Positions 43,441 through 53,929 are shown, counted from the first letter of the stretch. The stretch is DNA of 64,000 nt from Pythium myriotylum (GCA_023091665.1 JALJCQ010000030.1:2358501-2422500), one strand, 5' to 3'. Numbers and translations: made by a program. Notes: generated by a model from the sequence alone, not told the origin.

Positions 43441-44685
43441 ATGGTATACACGGAAAGCACTCAGGTCGCCTATGCCATCTCGCTGGCGAGCATCCACGAA
43501 GCTGCGGAGCGGATTGATGGCCTCGCTCATCGCACCCCTGTCCTCACTTGCTCGGCTCTCGACGCTATCGCATCGTTGTCAAACGATGAGGCTGCTCGTG
43601 TACGCCTGTTTTTCAAGGTGCGTTCGACTGCCAACGTTCGAAGCCTACGAGACCTAGCAGCGCCTTAGCGTGTTGTACTTAATGCAGTGCGAGAACCTCC
43701 AGAAAATCGGTGCGTTCAAGTACCGAGGCGCGACCAATGCTGTGAAGAAGGCAGCCGAGTCTCAGAAGGCTTCGGATGGACCGCTCACGTTCATCGCCCA
43801 CTCGAGCGGCAACCATGCGCAGGCTGTCGCGGTCGCAGCTCGCGATGCAGGTTGCAAAGCCATCATCATAATGGTAACATTCTTGGCCCAACTGTGCTTG
43901 ACTTGACTATGATAGGCAGTAACGTAAACGTGTAGCCCAAGAATACGCCAACCGTCAAGATGAATGCCGTCCGTGGTTATGGAGCGGATGTAGTTCTATG
44001 CGGCACGGCGCCTTCTGATCGAGGTCCAGTTGCGGCGGAGTGGGTCGAGCGCACCGGCGGCACGTTCATCCACCCTTCCGACGATGCGGATGTCATAAGT
44101 GGACAGGGTACTGCCGCTCTGGAGCTAATGGATCAAGTGGCCACCCAATGGGACGTGCAGCTAGACGCTGTGCTTGTACCTGTGGGTGGGGGAGGCTTGT
44201 GTGCCGGAACCGCTATGGCTATCAAGGTAACTTTTATCTCAACCAAATGCAGACGTTGCACTGACCATGCAACTGTATAGTCGACAAATCCTGACATCGC
44301 CGTGTTCGGCATCGAGCCCGCAGGTGCAGCTGACTGCCATGCAAGTTTCTACTCAAAGGAGCTCAAAGGCCACGTGGACGCACCGAAAACCGTCGCTGAC
44401 GGCCTCCGCTCGACGCTTGGCGGCAAGAACTTCCCCGTCATTCGCGACTTCGTGGATGACATTCTGCTGGTCTCAGACGAGGAGATTGTCGCCGCGATGA
44501 AGCTTGTATGGGAACGCATGAAGCTTGTGGTCGAACCCAGCGGAGCGGTACCTGTAGCCTGTGCACTGAACCATAAGTTGCCCCTCCAAAAGCTAGCTGC
44601 AGGACGGCCAGTCGTCAACATCGGCATCATCATCAGTGGCGGAAACGTGGATCTGGATCATTTGCCGTGGATCACCAAGAACTAG
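43441..44685 (+). CDS. PLP-dependent serine racemase / threonine dehydratase-like enzyme, copy 2
   Basis: Exons 43441-43617, 43688-43873, 43936-44226 and 44281-44685 give 352 residues. Exons 2 and 3 have exactly the lengths of those in copy 1 (186 and 291 bp), and all three introns fall at the same codons (FFK/CEN, IIM/P, IK/STN). The PLP lysine (KIGAFKYRGATNAV), SSGNHAQ, PVGGGGLCAGTA and ISGGNVDLDHLPW are all intact. By eye about two thirds of residues match copy 1. Intron sequences have diverged, so the duplication is not very recent. An in-frame AUG at 43378 would add 21 residues; 43441 is chosen because it matches copy 1. Confidence 0.87.
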
Positions 44686-44698
44686 ATTCTATTGTGGA

Positions 44699-45907
44699 CT
44701 AACCGAAGAAGTAGTTGATCGCGAAGTATGTCACGATGAAATAAACGAAGCTTGGGATCTGGAACTTTGGTGGCGGCTGGACCTTAGGCTTCGGTTCGTG
44801 GAGCCCCTGTTCCTCTGGAGTCCACGATTCATTCTCATCAGCCGCAGGTTGTTTGCTCCCTGAGGCGATCGACGTGTTCACGGCGCTAGCGCTGTCCTTG
44901 TTAAACTTCAGACGCTTCCGCGCAGCCGCCGGGACCGAATCGCCTGTCACAACCTTGCCAGTGGGCTCAGTACGCCGACGCGACGAAGCTACTTCGCCTT
45001 GAAGCTCGCGCATCGACAGCAGAATTGCCTACCGAAACAATAATATAGTATGCCGAATCCATGAGATGGACGCAATGGAGGCGACACAACAGTCTCCTTA
45101 CCTTGTTGCTCTTCAGAAGTTCGATTCCCAGCATGAAGTTCTCGGCCACAACATCACGGTAATAGTAGCCACCGATGGCGCGAGCGCCGTTCACGAATAG
45201 AGGAAATGCAGCGCGCAGCATTTGGACGAACTCATGAATTGTCATGAACGGGAAAAACGCGGGTGGGAGTGACACGCCAGCGAACTGGAGGTTCAGCTCG
45301 ACAATGAAGAGCAAGACAACGCCCGCGTATGTCCACGCACGGGCATCGCGCGCGTTGTCGCTGAGTGTGAGGACGAACGTGAGCACGCTCCAGACACCGT
45401 AGTACGAGAGCGCGTTGATGAGGGTCTCCACGAGCAAAGACTGCTGCTCCTTCTCAACCGCGCTTTCGCCGTACAAGTCATAGAGCACACGCTTGTTGGC
45501 ATCGCCTAACACGTCAAAGGCCAGACGCAGACGGCTGAACTCGTCGGCGGCTGTGGGTGAAGGGTTCTTGTCTGGGTGAAGATCCACGGAGCGCTGTCGG
45601 AAGGCCTTCTTGATGTCAGAGAGCGACGAATCACGCGGGACGCCGACCACGCTGTAGAAATTGGACGCCTGCTCTGAGATTTGCAGCGCCTAGGACGACA
45701 GCGGCCTGTTTAGAGCGGCAGACTAAGTGGTCTCGGCGCGGCAGCGGTACGTACAATCGTGATGGCGGCCATGACGACGAGGAAGGCGACAGCGTAGAAG
45801 AAGCCCTGGCGCGGCGAGAAGCGGCCCGGGTGGAGGATCCAGGAGATGGCAGGAGAGATGACAACCATCTGGTAGATGACGCCGGTGAACATGTCGGACG
45901 AGACCAT
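44699..45907 (-). CDS. Membrane-bound J-domain (DnaJ) protein
   Basis: Exons 45907-45755, 45689-45102 and 45028-44699 give 356 residues. A membrane helix (QGFFYAVAFLVVMAAITI) precedes the J domain: FYSVVGVPRDSSLSDIKKAF, the HPD motif in DLHPDKNPSPTAADEF and FDVLGDANKRVLYDLYG. Two or three more hydrophobic segments follow (YGVWSVLTFVLTLSD, AWTYAGVVLLFIVELNLQF), then a charged tail and a C-terminal anchor (FVYFIVTYFAINYFFG). The J domain should stimulate an Hsp70, probably at the ER membrane as in other membrane J-proteins; the compartment is inference. It converges on PLP gene copy 2 with 13 bp between stop codons. Confidence 0.82.
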
Positions 45908-46454
45908 CGTAGCGCGGCGGCGACGGAGCGCGGAGAGCTCTTGGTGGTCGCTTGGAGACTTGCGAGGAACTGACGCGCGGCACGCAGTCTGATCCGACCA
46001 GGCTGCATCAGAGAATGGGAATCTGAGTCAAGGGTAGTGTCTATGTGGACTACACTATTCGAGGCCACCCCCTGACACCGGAATCCTAGTTGGTGGGTCT
46101 GCTTCTCCGGCTCTGTTTGTGTTTGACAAAACTCAGATTGGGCCTCGATTGGTCTGTTTTGGCCGGCAGAAAGTCCAAATGCAAGTTGATGATTGGCGGA
46201 GAGCCGGAGTGACGCCAGCGAGACAGCCAATCCGCGGCCTCCGTTGGCTCCATCCGTAATTATCCCGTCTGGGTGACACCGCCGCGTCATGTCTCCCCGA
46301 GTCGAGACGTCAAACCAGCTCGCCGACGTCAGTGGTTCTCCGGAGGCTGCGTCAGAATCTGACTCGTCACTTGCCGACTGCGCAATCCCGCGGCGACTCG
46401 AACGGGAACGTGAACGTGAAGCCACCTCGCGGCCAGAACAGAACTCGTGCCGCC
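45908..46454. promoter_or_regulatory. Divergent promoter region with clustered CCAAT boxes
   Basis: This 547-bp region lies between the divergent J-protein and mitochondrial carrier genes. Three CCAAT/ATTGG boxes occur within 85 bp, at 46148-46152 (ATTGG), 46192-46196 (ATTGG) and 46227-46231 (CCAAT). No gene is recognisable; an AUG on the minus strand at about 46014 opens only an upstream frame. Confidence 0.4.
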
Positions 46455-47402
46455 ATGCAGACCTCCGCCTCCTCCGCCGTCGAGCAGCACATGCGTCGCC
46501 ACAAGACCGTCGGGCTCCAGGCCGCCACCACCAGGTCAGTTGACGCCGCGCCGCATTGGACTCGCGCGAGATACATCGCCTGACTCGTCTCCTGCAGCCG
46601 CGCCGCGCAGTCGCAGGGCGTCTTCCAGTCGCTCTGGATCGGCGCCACCGCCGGCATGGGCGGCATCATCGCCGTCTACCCCGTCGACGTCGTCAAGACC
46701 CGCATGCAGCACAGCCGAGTGACCACGTCCGCCGTGCAGCTGCTCCAGACCATCTTCAAACAAGAGGGCGCGCTCTCCTTCTACAAAGGACTCGGGCCCC
46801 AGCTGCTTGGGACCATCCCGGATAAAGCCATCTCGCTCGCCACGCGCGAGTACGTCAAGGGACGCTTCGAAGACCCCACGACGTTCACGGCGTCCTTCGC
46901 CTCGGCAGCTACGTCCGGTGTGACCCAGTCGGTCGTGATGAATCCTGTCGAGATCGTCAAGGTCCGCATGCAGATCGACAGTTCGCTCACGGCAGTCGGC
47001 GTCATCCGTGAGCTCGGCGTCCAGGGTATTTACCGGGGCTACAGCGCGTGCTTCGCGCGAGACGTCATGTTCGCGGCGAGCTACTTCACGCTCTACGATG
47101 CTGCCAAGAAGAAGCTTGGTATCACTGACGGTGCTTCGTCACTGCCAATGTCCATGGTCGCCGCGACCTCCGCTGGCATTCCCGCTGCGTTCATGTCTAC
47201 GCCGCTGGACGTGCTCAAAACTCGCATGCAGTCCCGCAATGCCACCACCCACGGCTTTGTGGAGACGTTCAAAGCCGTGCACGCTGAAGGAGGAGTCGCG
47301 GCACTCTTCTCTGGCTGGGGCCCGCGCGTGAGCCGAATCGCACCGCAGTTCGGTATCGTGCTCGTGCTTTACGACTACCTCTCGACCAAGTTCAGCAGCT
47401 GA
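46455..47402 (+). CDS. Mitochondrial carrier family (SLC25) protein
   Basis: Exons 46455-46534 and 46598-47402 give 294 residues with the three carrier repeats, each led by the signature P-x-[DE]-x2-K-x-[RK]: YPVDVVKTRMQ, NPVEIVKVRMQ and TPLDVLKTRMQ. The matrix motifs that follow are GLGPQLLGTIPDKAI, GYSACFARDVMFAA and GWGPRVSRIAPQFG. The pattern IPDKAI and the repeat-three RIAPQFG resemble the aspartate-glutamate/glutamate carrier branch, but no N-terminal EF-hand domain is present. It should exchange a metabolite across the inner mitochondrial membrane; the substrate is not certain. The 63-bp intron splits the chain just before the first helix. Confidence 0.9.
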
Positions 47403-47561
47403 GATCTCATTCTGCGGGTCGTTGGTCCGGAGTGGCTGCTCCTAACATTATTTCCTCGTTCGATATTTCAATTGAAACAAAATCTCACAACAGACGTAAA
47501 CAAACGTATCCATTGCGGCGAGCAAGATCTACTTCCTATCGACTCAGCCTTGTGAGTCTCT

Positions 47562-50500
47562 CTACGCCTTGGTCAGCCACAGGAACTCTTCCTGCTTCGT
47601 CGCGGCCGCGAACTCCTTTGCATCCAGGAACACGTGCTCGCCGTGCACCAGTGTCGCCTTCTCATTCAGAACTTGGAACGACACGCCGTTGCTCGATGCC
47701 ACGGACGCCTTCACATCTGCGTAGTCCATCGATGCAACAAACGCCTTAGCGTCCTCCACTGGGACATTTGATGCCTTGGCGAGCACAGCATCTGCGGCGA
47801 AGAAAACGGTAGGGCGGGTCACGTGGATAGTCACAGATGAGCCCGAAAACTGAGACTCTTCGGAGATGATCGTGACGGCATGTGCCGGTTTGAGTGACAC
47901 CGGGGCAGGTGCCGTGCCAAGAGTTGATGCAACCATCGACAAGAACTCCTTCACAGCAGACGTGATGGCCGAGCTACCAGGAGCTTCGTCAAAGTACACC
48001 TGAATCTTGTCCTGAACGACAAGACCAGCCTTCTTGCGCAACTTCTGCGTGCGCGTGATGAACTCGCGAGCCGTACCCTGAAGCTTGAGGTTGTCATCTT
48101 CGCGCGTGTCGATCACGACCGTCAAGTTTCCATCAGCGGAGACATCGGCCTCGTAGATCTTGGTGTCGCCCTTGAACTCGCGCTTGACGATTAGGTCATC
48201 TTCAGTGAGCTCATGACCGTCCACGGTAATCTTCTTCGTCTGCAAGAACGCATTCACCTCGTCATGGGTGAGAGCGTCAATCGACTTACGCACTCCGCTT
48301 AGCGCTTTGCCGAGGCGACGGCCAAGGGCCTTCATGTTCGCTTCCGCCTTGAGAACACACCACTCCTTCTCATTCTGCGTGAACTCGAGCTCACGCATGT
48401 TGAGCTCGTCGTTGATATACGACTCGAGACTCTTGAGGCCCTCAAGAGTGGTTGCGTCACTCGAGACAACAACCACCTTGCGCACAGGGTTCTTCAAAGA
48501 GATAGTGCGTCGCTCGCGCACAACGCGTCCAATCTCCACGACCGTCTGAAGGTTCTTCATCTTGATCTCCACGTTTTCGTCCACACGACTGGCGTCGAAG
48601 TCGGGAACCATGAGGAAGTGAACACTCTTGGCAACGCCATCGGCATCCTCGGCGAGACCAGCAACGTTATTCACAACGTTCGGGTGGAACTGGCGAAGGA
48701 ATTGATACATGTACTCAGCGAAAAATGGCGTGAACGGCGCCATAAGCTTGCTCAGCGTGTAGAGAACCTCGTAAAGAGCCGACAGTGCAACATGGGCATC
48801 GTCATTGCCGTCACCACCCTTCAAACGCGGACGGTTAAGACGCACATACCACTTCGTGAGCTGATCAATGAACTCAACAAGACGAGGAACCACCGTGTAG
48901 AGGCGGTACGCAGCCATCTCCGCATGAACAAACTTGATGAGGTTATGCAGTGCAGCAATGATCCACGAGTCCATGACGTTCTTTGACGCAAGAGCTTCCT
49001 TTGATGAGGGCACGAAGACCTGGCCCGTGAGCTCCTCGAGACGGGAAGCGTTCTGGGCAAAAAAGCGAGCCGAGTTGAACCACGGAAGGAACAAATCCTT
49101 GATCACGTTCAGAACACCATTTTCAACGAACTTCAACGGCTCAGCACGCACTACTGGCGAGTTGATCAAGTACAGACGCAGCGCGTCAGCGCCGTAGCGT
49201 TCGAAAATCACAGCAGGGTCGGTGTAGTTTCGCAGGCTCTTGCTCATCTTACGCCCGTCTTCTGCGAGCACTAAACCGTTAACAATCAAGTTCTTGAACG
49301 CCGGCTTGTCGAAGAGGGCAGTAGAGATGACCATGAGAGTGTAGAACCAGCCACGCGTCTGGTCAAGACCCTCGGCAATGAAGTCAGCAGGGAAGCCAGC
49401 GTCAAACTTCTCCTTGTTTTCGAACGGGTAATGCTGCTGGGCATACGGCATCGAGCCACTCTCGAACCAGCAATCGAACACTTCCTCGACACGGCGAAGC
49501 ACACCCTTTCCTGTCTTCGATGGAATCGTGATGTGATCAATGTACTCACGATGAAGATCGGTCACCTTCTCACCCGACAACTTCTCGAGTTCCTCAATCG
49601 AGCCAACACACACAATCTCTTCGAAGTCTTCGCTGACCCAGAGCGGAAGCGGAGTGCCCCAGAAGCGACCGCGAGAGATGTTCCAGTCCTTACCATCCAC
49701 AAGCCAGTTGTGGAAGCGCTTTTCCTTGACAAACGACGGCACCCAGTATGTCTGGCGGTTGTTTTCGATGATGTTTTCGCGAATCTTCTCGACATTGACG
49801 AACCATCCAGGGACAGCACGGTAGATGAGCGGCGTTCCCGAGCGGTAGCAGAATGGGTAGCTGTGGACGATGGTCTGCTTGGAGACTAGGCGCCCCTTGT
49901 CTTTGATTTCCTTGCAGATGATGTCATCCGCCGTCTTGACGTGGAGACCCTTGACGAAAGGCACCTTTTCGGTGAAGTTTCCGTTTGCATCGAGTGGGTC
50001 GGGAAGGTCGAACTTATCGCAAACGTTGTTCTTGACGCACACACGGTAATCGTCCTCACCAAAAGTTGGCGCCTGGTGAACAATACCCGTACCGTTGCCT
50101 TCAGTGACGTAGTTGTCTGACAGCACGCGGAAGGCGTTCGGCCAGTCCTTGAAAGAGTCGAAAAGTGGCTCGTACTGCTTGCCAACGAGCGCTGCACCTT
50201 TGAACTTCTCGACGATCTCGAACTCGCCACCCTTGTACCCTTTCTTGTCGAGCTTCGGGTACACCTGAACGAGGCGCGACTCGGCAAGAATGTAGAACTT
50301 CTCGCTCTTGAGATCCTTGATCTTGACGTAGTCAAACGACTCGTTCACGCAGAGTGCAAGGTTGGACGGGAGCGTCCAGGGCGTCGTGGTCCACGCCAAC
50401 AACGAGACATTCTCTTCGCCAATGATCGGGAAACTCACGACCACGGACGGGTCGGGCGTGTCGCGGTAGTCCGAGTTCGCTTCAAAGTTCGAGAGTGACG

Positions 50501-51077
50501 TGGTACAACCGGTCGAGTAGGGCAAGATCTTGTAGCCGCGGTAGACGAGGCCCTTGTTGAAAATGGTCTGGAAGACGTTCCAGACCGACTCCATGTACCA
50601 CGGCTCCATGGTCTTGTAGTCGTTCTCGCAGTCGATCCAGCGGCCGATGCGCTTGACCGTGCGCTCCCATTCCTTCGTGTAGCGCTGCACGATGCCGCGG
50701 CACTCGGCGTTGTACTTGTCGATGCCCATCTCGAGCACCTGCTCCTTGGTGGTCACACCAAGCTTCTTGTTGATCTCGTTCTCGACGGGGAGGCCGTGGC
50801 AGTCCCATCCGAAGCGGCGCTCGACGAAGTGTCCGGTCTGGTGGGCGAAGCGCGTGACCGTGTCCTTGATCGTGCCCGCAAGCAGGTGGCCGTGGTGCGG
50901 CAGCCCCGTGGCGAAGGGCGGGCCATCGTAGAACGTGAACGGCTTGCGGTCCTTGGAGAGCTCGAGCGACTTCTGGAAGGCGTCGAGCTGCTCCCAGAGC
51001 TCGAGGATCTTGAGCTCCTCGTCCGGGAACGAGATGCGCTCGGGCAGCGAGCGAGGCGTGGGCGCAGACGTCGCCAT
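47562..51077 (-). CDS. IARS1: Isoleucyl-tRNA synthetase, cytosolic type
   Basis: A single exon encodes 1,171 residues. It charges tRNA-Ile for cytosolic translation. The class I signatures are PHHGHLLAG (HIGH equivalent), FGWDCHGLPVENEINKKLG and GRKMSKSLRNY (KMSKS). The editing (CP1) domain is present, with LLAWTTTPWTLPSNLALCVN. The anticodon-binding domain starts near LPWFNSARFFAQNASRL, followed by a eukaryote-type C-terminal extension. The AUG at 51077 (MATSAPTPRSLPERISFPDE) is chosen; upstream in-frame codons lack an AUG. No mitochondrial targeting sequence is seen. An intron-free 3.5-kb gene is notable among the intron-rich neighbours. Confidence 0.97.
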   Translation of the reverse strand: MATSAPTPRSLPERISFPDEELKILELWEQLDAFQKSLELSKDRKPFTFYDGPPFATGLPHHGHLLAGTIKDTVTRFAHQTGHFVERRFGWDCHGLPVENEINKKLGVTTKEQVLEMGIDKYNAECRGIVQRYTKEWERTVKRIGRWIDCENDYKTMEPWYMESVWNVFQTIFNKGLVYRGYKILPYSTGCTTSLSNFEANSDYRDTPDPSVVVSFPIIGEENVSLLAWTTTPWTLPSNLALCVNESFDYVKIKDLKSEKFYILAESRLVQVYPKLDKKGYKGGEFEIVEKFKGAALVGKQYEPLFDSFKDWPNAFRVLSDNYVTEGNGTGIVHQAPTFGEDDYRVCVKNNVCDKFDLPDPLDANGNFTEKVPFVKGLHVKTADDIICKEIKDKGRLVSKQTIVHSYPFCYRSGTPLIYRAVPGWFVNVEKIRENIIENNRQTYWVPSFVKEKRFHNWLVDGKDWNISRGRFWGTPLPLWVSEDFEEIVCVGSIEELEKLSGEKVTDLHREYIDHITIPSKTGKGVLRRVEEVFDCWFESGSMPYAQQHYPFENKEKFDAGFPADFIAEGLDQTRGWFYTLMVISTALFDKPAFKNLIVNGLVLAEDGRKMSKSLRNYTDPAVIFERYGADALRLYLINSPVVRAEPLKFVENGVLNVIKDLFLPWFNSARFFAQNASRLEELTGQVFVPSSKEALASKNVMDSWIIAALHNLIKFVHAEMAAYRLYTVVPRLVEFIDQLTKWYVRLNRPRLKGGDGNDDAHVALSALYEVLYTLSKLMAPFTPFFAEYMYQFLRQFHPNVVNNVAGLAEDADGVAKSVHFLMVPDFDASRVDENVEIKMKNLQTVVEIGRVVRERRTISLKNPVRKVVVVSSDATTLEGLKSLESYINDELNMRELEFTQNEKEWCVLKAEANMKALGRRLGKALSGVRKSIDALTHDEVNAFLQTKKITVDGHELTEDDLIVKREFKGDTKIYEADVSADGNLTVVIDTREDDNLKLQGTAREFITRTQKLRKKAGLVVQDKIQVYFDEAPGSSAITSAVKEFLSMVASTLGTAPAPVSLKPAHAVTIISEESQFSGSSVTIHVTRPTVFFAADAVLAKASNVPVEDAKAFVASMDYADVKASVASSNGVSFQVLNEKATLVHGEHVFLDAKEFAAATKQEEFLWLTKA

Positions 51078-51340
51078 GGGAAGGGTGCTTTGTCGAATGG
51101 ATCCACCACGAGCCACACACCAAAGCCATTCACGTACTGTGGATGAAGGAGATATACGGCCTCCTCAAGTTTGAGCCAACCAGAATTGCCTACGTTTGAC
51201 CATAACAGCCAATGGATGATTCATTGATTATCGTCCAATGGGAGCGCCCTTTGGTGAACATTCTTGTGGTCCACAAACTCAATCCTTGAGGAGAATGCTT
51301 GGGATGGAGCCATAAGAGGCAACCAGACGTCACCAGACGC
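51078..51340. promoter_or_regulatory. Divergent region upstream of isoleucyl-tRNA synthetase
   Basis: This 263-bp region holds two CCAAT boxes 25 bp apart (GCCAATGG near 51208 and TCCAATGG near 51233), in AT-richer DNA than its surroundings. It probably serves the synthetase on the minus strand and the small gene on the plus strand. Confidence 0.35.
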
Positions 51341-51478
51341 ATGTTCCTGCTGGGGCCAGCCACCCGTCGCAGCTTTTCTCATGGCGTCGCGGGGAAGTGG
51401 CTGCTAACGGAAAACGCCTCGTTCTTTGTTCTCGCGGTTCTCGCGATCTTTGTTCCGGCTGGCGTGGCGATGGCATGA
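51341..51478 (+). CDS. Putative 45-residue single-pass membrane protein
   Basis: An AUG at 51341 opens 45 codons ending with TGA at 51476-51478. The product starts MFLLGPATRRSFSHGVAGKW and continues with a clean membrane helix, FFVLAVLAIFVPAGVAMA. A short basic N-terminus with RRSFSHG, a GKxL turn, one helix and almost no C-terminal tail recall small nuclear-encoded subunits of the mitochondrial respiratory complexes, such as COX7C. That resemblance is weak and by eye only. The frame is too short for statistical support. It may instead be noise in the 666-bp gap between synthetase and the next gene. Confidence 0.4.
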   Translation: MFLLGPATRRSFSHGVAGKWLLTENASFFVLAVLAIFVPAGVAMA

Positions 51479-51743
51479 GACCATCACTCTGTCGCCTGAG
51501 ATGATGGGAGGCGCCGGCCGTGATTGGTCTCAAAATGGGAGGACTTCCACGCAGCTGCGTCGCGCGTCGCGACTGGATTCCTCCCCTTGGCGCGTTCCGC
51601 CGAAAGGACTTGAAGATGCGGCGCCGTCAACGAGGGTGATGGCTCGTCCGTCACCAGCCGTCGCGACTCGCCGTTCCAGATTCCCTCCCCGTCGGGCGAC
51701 ATAATTCGCGAGGCCCAGTTCCGATTTCGCCCTCGACGCCAAG

Positions 51744-52157
51744 ATGGGAGGCTTCGACGCGTTCACCGAGACCACGCGAAACTGGATCCGCAAGCTGCGC
51801 GGCAGGCAGGCCAAGCACGAGGAGGTGCGCATGCTGCAGCCCGTCGCTCTCGCCGGCGCGAGCCGACGCTCGGACGCCCACTCGCGGCTCTGCAGCTCGT
51901 TCGCGACGACCCTCCACCCGACGTACGACGACCCGGACGCCGCGCGAGAGAGCCTGGGCGACTACTACAACCACCACCACCAGGGCTTCCGACGGAAGGC
52001 GCTCAGCGACGGCGCCGACGTCCGCGTCGAGTGGCGCCGGTGCCAGATGTGCGAGCGCAACTTCGTCGTCGGCGTCACGCCCTACAAGCACCACTGCTCG
52101 CTCGACTGTAAATCAGCCTCGCTTCTGGAGGAACCCGTACTCCTCGCGAGCGACTGA
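51744..52157 (+). CDS. Small Cys/His protein, unknown
   Basis: This single-exon gene encodes 137 residues, starting MGGFDAFTETTRNWIRKLRG in a good context (AAGATGG). The N-terminal third is helical and basic. The C-terminus holds a compact potential zinc site: CQMCERNFVVGVTPYKHHCS followed by LDCK, i.e. C-x2-C-x14-C-x3-C with two His (HH) preceding the third Cys. A short histidine run (NHHHHQG) lies upstream. No known family is recognised. The gene ends 167 bp before the tail of the RCHY1-like gene on the other strand. Confidence 0.6.
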   Translation: MGGFDAFTETTRNWIRKLRGRQAKHEEVRMLQPVALAGASRRSDAHSRLCSSFATTLHPTYDDPDAARESLGDYYNHHHQGFRRKALSDGADVRVEWRRCQMCERNFVVGVTPYKHHCSLDCKSASLLEEPVLLASD

Positions 52158-52324
52158 CGAGCCTCGGGATTTTGATCAGCCCTCTCCCCCCCACCACCAC
52201 CACACGCGATGGATTTTGGGCATCGTATTTAATCGTTTCGAGAGAATCGACAGTATAGTAGTGTGAGCGAGCCGCTAGTAATATTGGCCTTCTGACTTTC
52301 TCCAAAGATCTCTTCTTTTCGTGT

Positions 52325-53310
52325 CTATCGTCGCTCTACTTCCTCTTCACTGTCTTCAAGTCCTTCAACGTCGTTCTCCCCCTCGTTATCACTTGACGCT
52401 ACTTCCCATTGCTCCAAAATGAGCTGGCCATCTGCCATGTGCTCCGAGTCCACATCGCTCAGGTCGCTCTCATCATCATCGTCTTCATCGCCGGTGCTAC
52501 TCTCATCACCGCCGCCAGTGCCTCCACGCCCCTGCAGACCCTGCTGCTCGCTTTGAGGGACCAGGCTTGTCCGACAGGTCGGACACACGACATTGCTACG
52601 TTTGAAAGTCAGAACAGTTAGCGATTATGGGATAGCCTTCCCTGCCAAACGAAGTTCTTGCCCGTAGCGAACGTATTCTCGATAGCACGAATGATGAAGA
52701 ACGTGCCCACAGACCATGACGTTGACGGTCTGAAGCGAGTCGAAGGTCCGCTCGAGACAGATCGCGCACTCGCGATGCATCGAGCCATCGACGCAGCGGT
52801 GGCGGTTGTTCAGCGAGTGCGGATAGCACCCGCAGCACGTGGCACAGTGGTAAAAGTTCTCGCGACCGCCGACGCTACAACACGAGAGTTCAATTCGTAC
52901 CATGAGCCAGAGGCGTCGTTTGTTGAAGGAGACGCACCGGCAGATCCCGCAATCGTCGCAGTGGAAAATCTGCTTCTGCGCTCCGTCGTCGTCGAAGAGA
53001 TTGCAGACGCTGCAGAAGTAGTCGCCCATGACGGCCGCGCACTTGGAGCACTCGCGCGCACACTAGAATCAAGCACCCAGGGCGATCAGCTGCTGCGCGA
53101 CGGCGCTCGCGTCGATTGACTCACAGGCTGGGCCGTGTTGCAGGAGAGGCACTGCATCTGGCGAATGGCGTGGCGGTCGATCTCATGGTCGGGGAAGAGC
53201 TCGTTGTGGCAGAGGCGGCAGGGCACCCAGACGCTGCAGCACGGCGCCAGCACGCGGCAGCCGCGGCGGTAGTGCCGGCAGTGCTTGGGTGCGTCGGCCT
53301 CCATCAGCAC
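52325..53310 (-). CDS. RCHY1: RCHY1/Pirh2-like CHY-CTCHY-RING E3 ubiquitin ligase
   Basis: Exons 53310-53125, 53062-52938, 52874-52662 and 52595-52325 give 264 residues. The CHY zinc finger comes first (CRHYRRGCRVLAPCCSVWVP, HAIRQMQCLSCNTAQP), then the CTCHY part (YFCSVCNLFDDDGAQKQIFH, CDDCGICRVGG), then a RING-H2 (CAICLERTFDSLQTVNVMVC, GHVLHHSCY, CPTCRTSLV). An acidic Ser/Asp/Glu-rich tail ends it. Animal and plant relatives ubiquitinate regulators such as p53 or stress-response factors; targets here are unknown. The last intron (52661-52596) appears to start with GC instead of GT (GG/GCAAGA) because only that border restores the RING frame. A second AUG lies two codons inside. Confidence 0.88.
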
Positions 53311-53488
53311 CCACTTCGCGCTCTCATCGCGAGGCCATCAGAGCCTCTCTGTGACAGGCGGCCGCTCCTCCGCTTGAGTGACATTCTCCCAGCAGAGCTC
53401 CGTCTTCTAATCGTGTGTACCACACCGTCTTTCTCCACCCGGCATCGCATACTTTCTGAGTCAGAAAAAGGGGTCAGACTCTGCGACG

Positions 53489-53929
53489 ATGGCTCAGCCG
53501 GGGAACCCCGAGCGGGCGCGCTGCTTCCAGTTCGCGGCAAGCCGACGCCGCAGCAGCCAGATGGAGGTGCCGCGTCTCTCGCTCGACGCGCTCTCGCTGG
53601 CGCGCGCCCTCCTGCGCGCCGTCGGCGACTCGCTCGCGCAGATCCAGGCGCGCCCGCGCGTCGAGACCGCCGTCAAGAGCTCCGGAGGCGTCGTGGCCGC
53701 GCTGCTCGCGCTCAAGTACGCCAAGAGCCTGCGCTCCGCGTGCCTCGTCGGACTCCTCGCAGGCGTCTTCGCGCACTCCCTCTACGCAGACGTTCTCCGC
53801 AAGAAGCCGCCCGTGCGGATGCTCACCGCTGCCACCGAGCCGAGCCTCCACCCGAGTTCGCACCAAGTCATCGAGACGTTGCCGGACGATGCGACCCCAG
53901 ATGATGGCGTTAAACAGCGCAGGCGATAA
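53489..53929 (+). CDS. Small protein with hydrophobic segment, unknown
   Basis: This single-exon gene encodes 146 residues. After an Arg/Ser-rich start (FQFAASRRRSSQ) comes an amphipathic helix (LSLDALSLARALLRAVGDSL), then a hydrophobic hairpin (GGVVAALLALKYAKSL and ACLVGLLAGVFAHSLY) and a polar tail (PDDATPDDGVKQRRR). It could be a small membrane or organelle protein. An internal AUG at 53561 (MEVPRLSLDAL) might be the true start. No family is recognised. The reverse strand is also open here because of high GC, so the coding call rests on the hydrophobic pattern and start context. Confidence 0.5.
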   Translation: MAQPGNPERARCFQFAASRRRSSQMEVPRLSLDALSLARALLRAVGDSLAQIQARPRVETAVKSSGGVVAALLALKYAKSLRSACLVGLLAGVFAHSLYADVLRKKPPVRMLTAATEPSLHPSSHQVIETLPDDATPDDGVKQRRR

